Positions 22,282 to 33,252 of a DNA stretch of 64,000 nt are shown in pieces. The stretch lies in contig LNKV01000025.1 of NCBI GenBank assembly GCA_001465935.1, positions 19,609 through 83,608 on the forward strand, given 5' to 3'. The stretch comes from Clarireedia homoeocarpa. Lineage: Eukaryota; Ascomycota; Leotiomycetes; Helotiales; Rutstroemiaceae. Made by a program: the position numbers and the translations under genes. Each line of letters opens with the position of its first letter. Position 1 is the first letter of the stretch. The notes under the pieces were generated by a model, which was not told the origin of the DNA, did not search any database, and worked only from the letters and a program-made list of their open reading frames with translations.

Positions 22282-23600
22282 ACTTATTCTGCGGGGATGG
22301 GCATGAGCGAGGACGTAACTTGTAACTTGGTGTAATAATCGCGAGTTTGAAGATATAAATCGTAATGCGAGTGGATTGATTGCAGGTAAAGTAAAAAGAT
22401 GGTTTACTACAAAGCACTGGTGGGCAGGAATAAGAGAGGAGAAGGAAACGGGTCAAAGAGGATCAAAGAAAATATTTCCATGGGGCACTTTCCTTTTGCC
22501 CTTTTGCCCTTTTGCCCTTTTGCACTTTTGCAAGGTTCTTCGTAGGGGGAGAAACTGTAGAAGTATCAAAATGTTTTCTCTCTCTCTTCTCTGTGTCTTC
22601 ACTCACTCACTCACCCACTCACCCACTCACCCACTCACCCACTCACTCTCTGCTCTTCCTCGTCGCCCATTTCCCGTCTCCATCTCCCACGCCAGATGGT
22701 TCCAGACCCCCATAAATCAAAACGAGGTTGAACAGCCTCCCCATTCGCACACGCATCGAAGTCCATCCAAATTCATCGAGTGATACCAGTGTCCTCAGCC
22801 AATCCATCTCGCTCTCCTCCCTCCATCAGCTCGCAGCCCGCAGCTCGCAGCTCTCAATCAGTAGCTTCACTCTAATTTAAGTCGAAGGAGCCAAAGTCGC
22901 GGGGGTTGGACAAGCGATGCACAAAAGTCGAGGCCAATGAAAACGCGGGCCAAGTGGGGTATCGGGCACTCAGGAATGGAGCTAGTCTGCATGCAGTAAG
23001 GCGCAACCAGACTGACCAGCTCCTAGCTCCCAGCTTCAAGCTTTTTACTTGGTCGCCTTCGACGGGAAGAAAAGGCCAACAGAGAGATAGGAAAACGCCG
23101 AGGAAAAGAAAACCAATACGAGCGCCGCCTTTTTCCTTTTTGCTCACGACGCATTTTCTTGTATTGGATGAGGTTTTGTACATGTACTCTGCCTTTTATA
23201 TATGTTTCAATTGTACGATAGGTTTCAATTGTACGATAGAGGGGTTGTTGTTGTAAGCTTACAAAGGGCTGCACCAGCTGTACCCTTCGGATAGGAACGT
23301 GAAGCTACAAGTGCAAGTGACACGCAGCTTACATGAGCTTGCCGTGAAACGGCAAGCTGATACTGATACTGATATTGGGGGTATTGGGGGGTGTTGGCAT
23401 GATGGGCACGGGCATGGGCATGGGCATAGACATGCACGAACCATTTGACGATATCATTGGCCTGGTTGGGTGGGAGGTTGGCAAGCATCCGGCATCCAGC
23501 AGAAAATTCCAAGACAAGAGACCATATCGCATCACCTCACCATCACTATCGCATCACCATCACTATCACCATCACCATCACCATCACGACCATTATCAAG

Positions 23601-23765
23601 ATGGTTCGATGGATGCTCACCAACATCACCACCACCATCACCCCCGCCCAAGCTTACCATCAAGATGTTCTCATAGGAGTGTGCGGGACAATTGGGCTCA
23701 TTTGTTCGTTCGTTGCCAAAAACATCGTCCACACGGAATCATCCATCCAACCTGCTCCCATTTGA
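23601..23765 (+). CDS. candidate 54-aa single-pass membrane protein
   Basis: Small intact frame with a good initiation context (CAAGATGG: A at -3, G at +4) and markedly fungal codon bias (ACC, ATC, GCC, CTC), unlike the surrounding DNA. The product has a short basic start (MVRW), a Thr/Ile-rich stretch with the sequence TPAQAYHQD near 14-22, one predicted membrane helix at about residues 22-40 (VLIGVCGTIGLICSFVAKN) and a polar tail. Size and layout resemble small accessory subunits of respiratory or ATP-synthase complexes, but I cannot match it to a named one. A CATCAC-rich leader directly precedes it; frames extending upstream through that tract are probably 5' UTR. It sits alone between the phosphatase and protease genes. 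Confidence 0.5.
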   Translation: MVRWMLTNITTTITPAQAYHQDVLIGVCGTIGLICSFVAKNIVHTESSIQPAPI

Positions 23766-25682
23766 GCACCTTTACTCTTTAATCATTTGTTCGCCGTCGC
23801 CAATCTACCTTTTGCATCATAACCAATCACGTCTCCGCTCGATGCATTCCATGCATCACAGCCGTGCATCGACTTACTAATAGGTATCGCTGACTAGGAA
23901 ACGATGTTACATGGTCATGAACACCGTATTAGTCTAATGCGGGGAGTTGGTCTAGATCTTCCCACACCTCACTCGTTTTGTCCAAGCCCAAAAGCCAATT
24001 CATCGTTGCTCGTGAGCTTGATCAATCCTAATTTATATCTTCCACCTCTCTATATTATTTTATTTTAGTTCTCATACTATCTTCCCTCCGCGTTTCGCAT
24101 TTGCCTGAACAGGCGCCCTACTTGGAAATCTTGGAACTCTTGGACTCTTGGACTCTTGGACCTGTGCGGGATGCACATCATTCACCTGATGATACTCTGA
24201 TGACAAGAAAGGATGGTTAATTTATGGACCTGCATATGGGTGTGGCAATATGAGTGGGTGACAACGGCAGGTCACTGTCTAGTATCGTTCGCAGAGGGAG
24301 GGAAAGAAAAGGATATTTGGTTGTGTCCTGCTTCCCATTGGAGATAAACGCCGTCACATCCAATGGTGTGTAGTATCGGCATATAAAAAGGGAATTGGAA
24401 TATAGTCACGTCACACACTTGAAAACTGAGTTCACGGTCGGCTATAGTCAGATACTTGAAAACCAAGTACGCGGTCGGCTATCTCCAAAACTCAATCATA
24501 TCCACATCAAGCTGGATAGCTTGATTAAATGATAAGCAATGCTGTCTCGGAGATCTATGCTGCCAAGGCTTTCTGTGCTGCGTGCGGGAAGCAACGAGGA
24601 ACCTTCCGAAAACTTAAAAACATATTCCCGTGTCTCTTCGAGGGAAGATCCATGGTTCGCCGAGAGTTTCTTTTCTTCGGCTTTTTTTTTTTTAAAGAAT
24701 CCTCTGCGTCCGAATCACTAGTCAAGTCTCCCCCTATACATTCGGTTCGGCTTCGGGAGAATTTCTGCGGACCGTCTTGACTCCATTGTGTGGGATTGCT
24801 ATTCTTTTGAAGCCGGTGAGCGATGTCAATCTCCGGTAGAGACAGGAGAAGAATGAATTGATAGAAACGTGGTTTTTCACACATCGTCCATCTACCGGCA
24901 ACACTACTCTGCCACACGAACTATACCACTAATCCCAGGAACACACTCGGCAGATTGTTCTGGTCAACACAGGTATGCAACGAAACCAGGTTTTCGATTT
25001 TCAGGAAAACCACAAACAGAACTCTAATGATTTTGATTTCAAGTGGTCATCGTTCTTTGCTCCGTAATATCTTCTCGGTTAGCTGCCAAGTCAATCCTTC
25101 GTAAGACCATGTTCTTCTTTCAGGAGAGGTATTTGAAGCCACTTCTGTTGTTGTCGAGATGTTATAATACCCACGTTGTGCTATCAAGTACTCCACGCTC
25201 TCAATAACTTGGGTAGATTCATTATTCCTCAGACAATGCCTCTCGTCAGCCCTAACAACATCTAGAAGACAATATTCTGCCTTTTCTCGGTTCCACTGGG
25301 AACACTTTTTTGATGTTAACTACCGTACGTTTAGAACATGCTCAATATGGATCAGAGACTCTCGTTTCTACTTCTCAGCCCCTTCCTATTTACATCACTA
25401 CTTATGAATGCTGTCAATGCTATCTTCCAATAGCGAGTTTAGATGGTTGCTGGAAATCACAGTGCACTGGTCAAATCAAGGTTCCAAACCAACTCTCATA
25501 GAATCCTGTTTTCGATAATTCACACCATGAGTCTCCTCTATCGTGTTTGAAATCTTTTACCTCAAATAAGTTTTACCTTGTAGGATAAAGGAGAATATTT
25601 AACAAAAAGAGATGTAAAAAAAACGAACAACACTGCGCTGGCTATCTGCACGATGCCACTTCCTCCCTCTTATCTCTCCAGT
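23766..25682. other. intergenic, no gene recognised
   Basis: About 1.9 kb downstream of the protease gene and of the small ORF. It contains a CTCTTGGA run at about 24125-24160 and a 37-bp tandem duplication at 24418-24482. Short frames show no codon bias or recognisable domains. Confidence 0.6.
24418..24482. repeat. 37-bp period tandem duplication
   Basis: Two copies, beginning at 24418 and 24455, of a 28-bp segment starting CTTGAAAAC and ending CGGTCGGCTAT, with a 9-bp spacer and four or five substitutions between copies. Confidence 0.8.
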
Positions 25683-28600
25683 TCAAATCATCATCCGCAA
25701 TACCACCACCCCCACCAACCCCATCAACTTCCCCCTCTCCTCCCTAGCCACACCCGCCGCACCACCAGTAAATTGAGCAGCAAACGCCGTGCCACTCGCA
25801 CTAGCCTGCATCTGCAAACTCTGAACCGTTGCGCTCGCGCTCGCGCTCGTCCTCGTCGCACCCACCCCCGTCCCCGTACTTGTAGCCATCACAAACCCAT
25901 CCGTATACACCGTTCCATTAACCGCCACAGCCGTCCTCACCGCCCTGAAACTCTCCGTCCCACTCCCATCCCCCTCCCCATCCGCCTTCCCACCTCCTCC
26001 TACCCCCACCAACCCTGGCTGCTTCGCCAACCTCACCTTCGAATCCGCCTCCCCCGTATACCCCCTCACCTCCTCCACACCTCCCGGGAACCCTCCTGCC
26101 TCCCCCACCGAACTCCCATTCACACAACGTCCCCCGCCCCAAACGACTTCTCTCACCCGGTCCCAAAGACGGTCTATCCGGTAGAGATCCTCCTTTTTGT
26201 AGAACAACCTGCAATTGCTCGCTTCGTAGACGAACTGCAGCGGGGGATCCGCAGTCGGCGTATCGTTCCTGCGGATATTATTCCGGAGATTGAAGCGCGC
26301 CCTCGAGGACTGGGTAGTGGAAGAGCCGAGGGGCCAGGAGAGGGAAACACCCGGAGGGAGGAAGGAGGCTGCGGGCGGAGAAGGCAGCGGAGCGGATTGG
26401 TTGGCGAGGAGGGGCAGCAGCGTCGGGATTTGCCCGTAGAAGGTGTCGATGTCGAGGTACCGGAGGACTTCGGCTCTGGGAACAGGAGGAGGGTTTAGTA
26501 TGAGAGGTGGGGAGGGATGGATGGTTGGGTTGATAAATGGAAAGAAGGTATGGGTGGGGATGTTACTGTAGGAGGGATGCTTACTTACCCTTTAGACCCA
26601 GCGACTCCCTGCATTGGACCAAACTGCGAACGCCCACCCATGACAACTACATCACGCGTGCCGAATTAGCTCGCCCTTGCATCAATACGATTAAATATTC
26701 CCCTCAAAGTAAGAGACGGGGAGAAAAGAATAGGAGAAGAAGAAAAAAAAAAACACATACCACTTCTCACCCCACCCTGACTTTTCATAAACTCTGAAAA
26801 CACAGCACAAGTCGAGCCGCAAGTCCCATCATACAGCAAAACGATATTCCGGCTCTCGAAAACCTGCGGCGTTAGAGCAATCGACGTATTGACGGCAAGA
26901 GCGGGTTTGTAGCGGACTTGCGCCGTGAAGTTATCCCCGTAAATGGTTTCGGGGGGGTCGACTGTACTATTTTTTTGGGAAGAGAGGGAGGAGGTTAGTT
27001 ATGTCATGTCAATTCGTGTAGTAGTAGTAGTGTTAAGACCTGTGGTTGGAGGTGGGTGCATTGCTTGGTAACGACGAGAGGGATTATTGTGCTTTCCTCA
27101 TGATGGAGAGAGCAAGCAGGAAAGTGAAGTGGGTAAGGTAGACAAGACAGGAAACAGAGAGAAATGCAAACTCACTTCCAATCCGCAAACGTATTATTCT
27201 TCAAATCCACATACGACTGCGCCTCAAAATCCCCATTCAAACTCTCATCCGTCTCGCCCTCCCTCGCACTCCTCGTAAACACCTCTCCCAAGTATCTCGC
27301 CGCAGGCGTATCCCTCATGCGCGTCGCACCAAAGGGCATTATAGTCGGAAACAAGCGGTAGAAAACATCATATCCGGCAGCCACTATCCCGCCGCCGTTG
27401 CCCTGCAGGTCGACGATCAGTTTTGTCTTGTTAGCAGCGCGACACGCGGCGAGGAAATCGGCGACGGCTTGTGATTGTAAGGGGAAGGCGAGCGGATCGG
27501 TTTCGTTGGCATCGATGAAGGATTGGAGGGCGAGTACGGCGGTGTCGGAGTTGGAATCGGAGAGGAAGTAACCGGATGTGTAGCCGGAGCGGTGGATGAC
27601 GATGGGAGTGGGATACCCGAGGAGTGAGGTGGTGGGGATGATTTGGGCGGAGGTGGTAGTGCTTGGGAAGGGCGTGGTTGTGTTTGAGGTTGGGGTATCT
27701 GGTGGGGGAGTGGGGTTGAGGACGTCGAATAGGGCTGCACCAGAGGTAATGCCGTCGAAGGGAATATTGGCGATGGCTACGTTATCGAAGGATGAAGTGG
27801 TGCCGTTTTCGAACGTGTAGTTGTTTGAGTCAGAGTCAAAGCCGAATATTTGACCGAACTCGAATGTGCTGTAGATGCCGGCTACTGTGAACGGTAGAGA
27901 GAAGAATAGAGTGTTATAGGTAGAGTCTGGGTCGCCGTATGAGCTTAGTGTTTGAGCGGTTCTTTGGAGATAAGTGTTGATGTCTTGGCCATTGACTGTG
28001 GTGACTGCTGAAGGGATAAAGGCGGCATTTAAAAGGCTGCGATCGAGATCTCCTATTGCTTTTCAGTAGACATCATGTTGTACTATAAGCTAGAACATAC
28101 TCTTGAAGAAGACTTTTGGAAGACTCAACCCATCCGAAGAGATCGACACGAGCGGTCCCGTTAAAGGGGTGAATATGAATACCGAGCTTACGAGCGGCAT
28201 AGGCAAGTTGACATGGAAATCATGAGGCAGAATATTGATCATGGAATATAGATCCTTCTCGAAGTCCCATTGATTAGCATATTGCCCTGATGTTAGAAGA
28301 TCCTTCATCTGCGTCAAACCACCAAAGATATCTACACCAGGGAAGAGCCATCCGGTAGGTGGGTTTTTCAAATATGCCAAGGTACTTTGAAATTCCAAGT
28401 AAGGCTTGATGAAGTCGATAAATGCAACAGATCTATTGACGTTGACAGGCACAGATTTGAGACAATCCAAAGCAGTCAAGGCTGGTATGAAAGATCCTAG
28501 TTCAGGTTAGTGTTCCCTCAGAGTTACCAAAGTCTATGAAGTGATTACTACCTGGATTTTGAGTAACAATGGTCGATACTGTTGCGCATGCATCTGACGA

Positions 28601-28768
28601 AGTGTTTGCGAAATGAAATCGTGCAAATGATGGCACCCTGGTAGGACCTCTAGGTAGCCATGCCAAAGGTCGTGCAGTCTCAAGAACCGAAGATGATTCA
28701 GATATAGATGCTGCTTCACCGACAACTAAAAGGCTCGCAATCGCGAGTGAAGTTGCTAGCAAACGCAT
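25683..28768 (-). CDS. secreted GPI-anchored S41-family serine protease
   Basis: Peptidase S41 (tail-specific/CPAF-like, fungal group). Exons in order of transcription: 28552-28768, 28101-28496, 27176-28052, 26761-26966, 26589-26646 and 25683-26475, totalling about 848 aa. The intron-2 acceptor could instead be 6 nt upstream. The start was set at MRLLATSLAIASLLVVGEA, a clear signal peptide. The S41 core has IVDLQGNGGG, then the nucleophile motif GTCGSTCAVF in exon 4 (Ser about 548), then GGRSQFGPMQGVAGSKG. A Pro/Thr-rich insert (TPPPDTPTSNTTTP) precedes the core. The C terminus is Ser/Thr/Ala-rich and ends in GGAAG followed by a hydrophobic stretch, typical of a GPI anchor, so the enzyme probably sits on the plasma membrane or cell wall. 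It lies tail-to-head with the aldo-keto reductase; no shared role is evident. Confidence 0.88.
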
Positions 28769-29671
28769 TCTCGAGTGGAAGATCGAGCTCTGACAGTTCC
28801 GGCGAGATGACAATGAAGAGGATGAAGATCAAGGAGAAAAAGGAAAGTAGATAGGGGGAGTGGCCGAAACATCAGGACTGCAAGTAAAATGCTCATCTTC
28901 ACGGTGAGTTTATATATGGTAACCATGTTACCATATAAAATCAAAACCATCTACTAAGAAGGGCAGTGCTTCTTACGGATTATGCGCTGCTAGATTCTAA
29001 GATAGATTGCCACGAGCTTCCATTAATGCCGCTGTAAGTTTGGTGGTGCTTTGAATGTTCTAAACCTTGGGAAGGATGCGTAGTGAGATTATGAAGTTAA
29101 TGTCGGGGGGGCAGCGTAAATATTTAAAGTCCATGGGTAAGTGAGCTGAGCTGAAGTGGAGAGAAAATAGCCTATTCTATATCCTGAACACCATATTGTT
29201 AAGCATTTAGAAATTTGCTAAAAGCCAACTGGTTCATATAAGGTCCACCATATTTCAGGGCTGACTTGCGCCTCAGCCTTCCGAGATTGTGAGACAAAGA
29301 GGCGGAAATGTTCATGCTAATTCATTTATGCCTGCCTCACAGAATGAATCTTACTCAAGCCAAGTATGGTCCTCGAATGCAAGTCAACGTTGTGGAAGAA
29401 GGCTGAATTGCTGGTGTCCTTGTATGAGCATCGAATGCAGCAGAACAGGAAGCCGAGGTGCATTAGTACCAGAGGACCTTTCACATTCTGCGAATACAAG
29501 AAGTAAGATAGGCTCATCGAGCAAATCTTGCGAATATTCAACGAGTCTGAATTATACGATATGAAGAGCGTGAAGAAGCAGTAAAGGCAATGCGATTTTT
29601 TTCCCCGAGATTGTGGACGTCCGAGACAACTTCATGCTATCGTCTGCTCTGTGAATCTACTATCGTCCCGC
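28769..29671. other. intergenic between protease and aldo-keto reductase
   Basis: About 900 bp with the protease promoter and the reductase 3' end. A near-palindrome, GGTAACCATGTTACC, lies at about 28918-28932. No gene or RNA seen. Confidence 0.6.
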
Positions 29672-30811
29672 TTAATCAGAGAGTCCAGCTTTGGTTGGAT
29701 CCCAGCAACAAGGTGAATATTCTCCAGTCTCCAAATCCTTCATCTCTTGTGCTGTTAGCTCGAAATCATAGATATCGGCGTTTTCCTTGATTCTGCTGGG
29801 AGTGACGCTCTTGGGTAGAGGCACAAATCCTTTCTGAAAGCTCCACCTCAAGAGGATCTGGGCTGAGGTTTTCTGGTACTTCTTAACCAGTGGCTGAAGG
29901 AGTTCCGAATCGAGCCTCTCGCCACGAACGAGAGGGCTGTAAGCTTCCACTATAACACCTCGCTTTTCGCACCACTCGATGATATCAGATCGAGCGAGCC
30001 ACTAGTTTATAGGTCAGCATTATTATTCAGAATTATTATTTGGAATTATTTCCATATAGCGAGCATCAGCCGTAGATTGAATAAAAAATATGAGTAAATT
30101 CAATGGACCTACCGGATGGAGTTCCCACTGGCCAACACTGATAACACCTCCTTTGCCCTTACCTCGCTCCTCCTCAAGCTCTTTGATATGAGTCTCTAAT
30201 TCATCAAGGTGATGCACGCCATAATTGCTAACACCAATGCTACGGATTTGGCCTTCTTCTTGCGCCTCAACTAAAGCTTTCCAAGCTCCTTTGCGAGCAA
30301 CACTACCTCCATAGGGGGCATGGATGAGTATAAGGTCGACATAATCAAGCCCAGTCTCTTGAAGCGTCTTCTTTACCTGAGATTTGGTATTCTCATAGCT
30401 CAAATTACGGGCAGGAATCTTGCTGGTGAAGAAGATATCTCCACGAGGAATCCCCGACTTTCGAACAGCTGCACTACATGGGGCTTCATTTCGATAGGCG
30501 GCGGCCGAGTCAACCTTGGCAGGGTCAGAAGCCTTCTTAGAAGGGCCATTTGAGCAGTGTATACTTACATGTCGATATCCTGCATCAAAGGCCTTCTGGA
30601 CTAAACCCTCGGCCGAATCTGCTGGTCTTCATGCCCAGTCAGTTTGAGCTTGTGATGGTCTCGACGAGACAGACGTACGTTTGGTAGACCTAAGCATCTC
30701 CGTTAGCAAGCCACAGCATTCAGTTACTGGAATACCTACACCATAACCTAGGATGGGAATCTCATATCCTGAGTTCATGCCAAGCTTAGAATTGATATCA
30801 AGTTTCGCCAT
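29672..30811 (-). CDS. aldo-keto reductase
   Basis: NAD(P)H-dependent aldo-keto reductase with a TIM-barrel fold, probably cytosolic; the substrate cannot be told from sequence. Exons: 30740-30811, 30679-30689 (11 nt), 30569-30626, 30113-30514 and 29672-30001, total 290 aa. The 11-nt exon supplies VYQT, giving the family run LGYGVYQTPADSAEG. The catalytic tetrad is complete: Asp49 and Tyr54 (AGYRHVDSAAAY), Lys79 (FFTSK) and His112 (LILIHAP). The cofactor-binding region has GVSNYGVHHL, VGQWELHPW, EAYSPL and the C-terminal PLPKSVTPSRIKEN. A model lacking the micro-exon or intron 4 would truncate the barrel. It is more like small fungal Gre3/YPK-type reductases than the Kv-beta type. Confidence 0.9.
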
Positions 30812-31700
30812 TGTGTTTCTACGGTTATTGTTAGCTGTCGAAAAATTTCTGTGATAGCATTAGAGAATTCGCGTCGCAGCAGGAATAAACACGATATACA
30901 ATGAATGAGTGGGATAGTTCAACGCGCAGGGAGAGCTATCTCCTTATGTAGTTGTGCAAGAATCAGAATCTATCACTCGTAGGTATTTACCTTTGATTAG
31001 AAGTAGCAAACGGCCGTGAGGAGAATTTGGCGATGGTAGAGGTACTGGTAAGATGTTTTTGTATAGCTTTGACGCGAGTTATGGAAGATACTCTCATGAT
31101 ATCGTGTTAAAGAAAAGGAACGAAAAGCGGCAAGAGAAAGCACACAGATCAATGGGCTTGACGCTTCATATATGAAAATCACATTGTGATTTCAAATAAT
31201 GATGTCTACAATTCTGCAAGGGTTTGGATCTTCTATGTAACTCCGAGGAGCGAATGTATGTGGGTGTAAGACTTTACTAACATACACATGCAGAAGCTCT
31301 CGAGGATTGTGCACTTGTAAAGTGCGTCATATTCTCGTCTGCTACTCTTTTGTCGCAGCAAAAATTTCAAAGTTTGTCCGATTGACAAATTACCAGTTTT
31401 GGCGTATGAAATATACATATCGATGGATAGAAGTACTTAAGTCGAGCGCGGTCGCGATAATTCTCACTTCTCTTTCTTGATATTCACATCGCATCGCTCA
31501 TCCTCCCTCAAACACCCCGCCATAGAACTATTTAGCCCCGCATACAGTCAGAAGACTTTCGGTACAATTCAAATCGCAAAGCGCTCCCGACAAGTGCTCC
31601 CCAACTGCTTGCCCCCATCGAATCTGTATATAGCTTTGAACTATAAAGTTTTATAAGCCAGAAGCGCACCCAATAAACCTACGGAGATCTGCCTGACGCG
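30812..31700. promoter_or_regulatory. divergent upstream region of aldo-keto reductase and Pelota
   Basis: About 890 bp between divergent genes, so both promoters lie here. No TATA box or motif stands out, and there are no other genes. Confidence 0.5.
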
Positions 31701-32953
31701 ATGCGTCTCATCGAGCAGAACATCGAGCGCGATGGCTCAGGAACAATCACCCTCTTTCCCGAAGAACCAGAGGACATGGTATGCTAACTGTTTGAATTAT
31801 TTATTGCCCACTATCCAAGCTTATCCCTTCATAGTGGCATGCCTACAACCTCATAGCCCCCAGCGACATCCTGCGCGCCTCTGCCATCCGCCGGGTAACA
31901 ACCGAAAGTGCCACCGGCAGCACCGCCTCAACCCGCGTTCACATCACCCTCTCCATCCGAGTAACGTCCATCGACTTTGACCCGCAAGCCGGCCAACTCC
32001 ACGTTAGCGGGCAAGTCTGCGAAGAAAACAAACATGTCAAGATCGGCGCATTCCACACCCTTGATCTCGAGTTGCAGCGTAACTTCACATTACAGAAACA
32101 TGACGGATGGGACTCGGTAGCGCTGGATGTGGTGCGAGAAGCGATTCGAGAGGACAAAGAAGGAGTAGTGCCGGCTGTGGTTATGCATGAAGGAGTCGCG
32201 AATATATGCTTAATCACCGAGCACCAGACGATTCTAAAGCAAAGAGTGGAACTGGGCATACCGCGGAAACGAGCTGGTAAAGCGGGCGACCACGATAAGG
32301 GCATGGAAAGATTCTACCGATTAGTCTTAGACACCTTATTACGGCACGTGGATATAACGCAGCCGCGCCCATTGTTACTAGCAAGCCCTGGCTTCGTCGC
32401 TGCTGGGTTTCAAAAGTTTATTTTGGATGACGCGACGCGCTCGGGGAATAAGGCTGTACTGGCGAACAAGAGCAATTTAGTGGTAGTGCATAGCAGTTCA
32501 GGACATCTGCATAGTTTGAACGAGGTTCTGAAAAGCTCTGAAGTGCTGGCAAAGTTGAGCGATACGAAGTATGCAAGGGAAACGAAGTACATGGACGAAT
32601 TCATGGAATTATTACGGAAGGACGATGGAAGAGCATGGTATGGACCGTCCGAGGTAGAGAAGGCGGTAGAGAAAGGTGCTGTAGGGAGGGGGGGAGGAGT
32701 CCTCCTTATCAGCAATGCACTCTTTAGGAGTCAGAAGATTGGAGTAAGGAAGAGATGGGTTGCTGTGGTGGATAAGGTTAGAGAGGATGGTGGAGAGGCA
32801 AGAGTCTTGAGTAGTGATCACGAAAGTGGAAAGAGGTTAGAAGGCTTGGGTGGTATTGCTGCCATCTTGACATTTCCTTTGGAAGATCTGGACGAAGATG
32901 AGGACGTAGAGGAAGATACCTCCAACAATAGGGAGGGAGTCTCGGTTATATAG
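31701..32953 (+). CDS. DOM34: Pelota/Dom34 ribosome-rescue factor
   Basis: eRF1-like protein that with Hbs1 dissociates stalled ribosomes in no-go and non-stop mRNA decay. Exons 31701-31778 and 31835-32953 with a 56-nt intron; 398 aa. The N-terminal Sm-like domain starts MRLIEQ and includes GTITLFPEEPEDMWHAYNLI and the diagnostic IRVTSIDFD; the central domain carries VVMHEGVANICLI and PRKR; the C-terminal eRF1_3-type domain has LLISNALFR and RVLSSDHESGKRLEGLGGIAAIL, ending in an acidic tail. There is no GGQ motif, which separates it from eRF1. The intron sits between Met26 and Trp27, so exon 1 must be included for the Sm-like fold. Confidence 0.95.
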
Positions 32954-33252
32954 AATTATACACGCTAAATATTGTACATACTTCACAAATTTTCTTCGAT
33001 GCAAGGGCTTCTATCTATCTATCGCTGTAGTTCTTCTACTCTCTTACAGATATAATTCCATACATCCAGATCTCTCTTGGAATATTTCTGCCGGCGTTTC
33101 CTTTGCTGCAAGGCTCCTCCACCCAGCTTATTCGATTATAGCATCGTTTTATCGATTGAAATGTATAACCATGTAGGAAGTGCGAGTGCCCAAGCGACAG
33201 CTGAAATATAGTGCTGATATAAGTTTGACCCTTCAATTCTAAGTGCACGCTC

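Larger units (their letters stand above)
21346..23600. other. repeat-rich intergenic region
   Basis: Upstream of the phosphatase gene, about 2.25 kb. It contains minisatellites at 21929-22047 and 22235-22281, a CTTTTGCC run near 22500-22530 and a CACTCACC run near 22600-22648. Reading frames are short or repeat-driven. A TATA-like stretch (TTTTATATATG) lies near 23200 and a CATCAC-rich tract at about 23525-23590 leads into the small gene at 23601. Confidence 0.6.

Noticed and set aside
23375..23782. His-rich 135-codon frame
   Set aside because: It is the CATCAC-rich leader read in another frame; the overlapping 54-aa frame has better codon use and start context.
28769..28813. 15-residue extension of the S41 protease before MRLL
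   Set aside because: It would start at a non-ATG codon and bury the signal peptide; MRLL at 28768 is a proper start.
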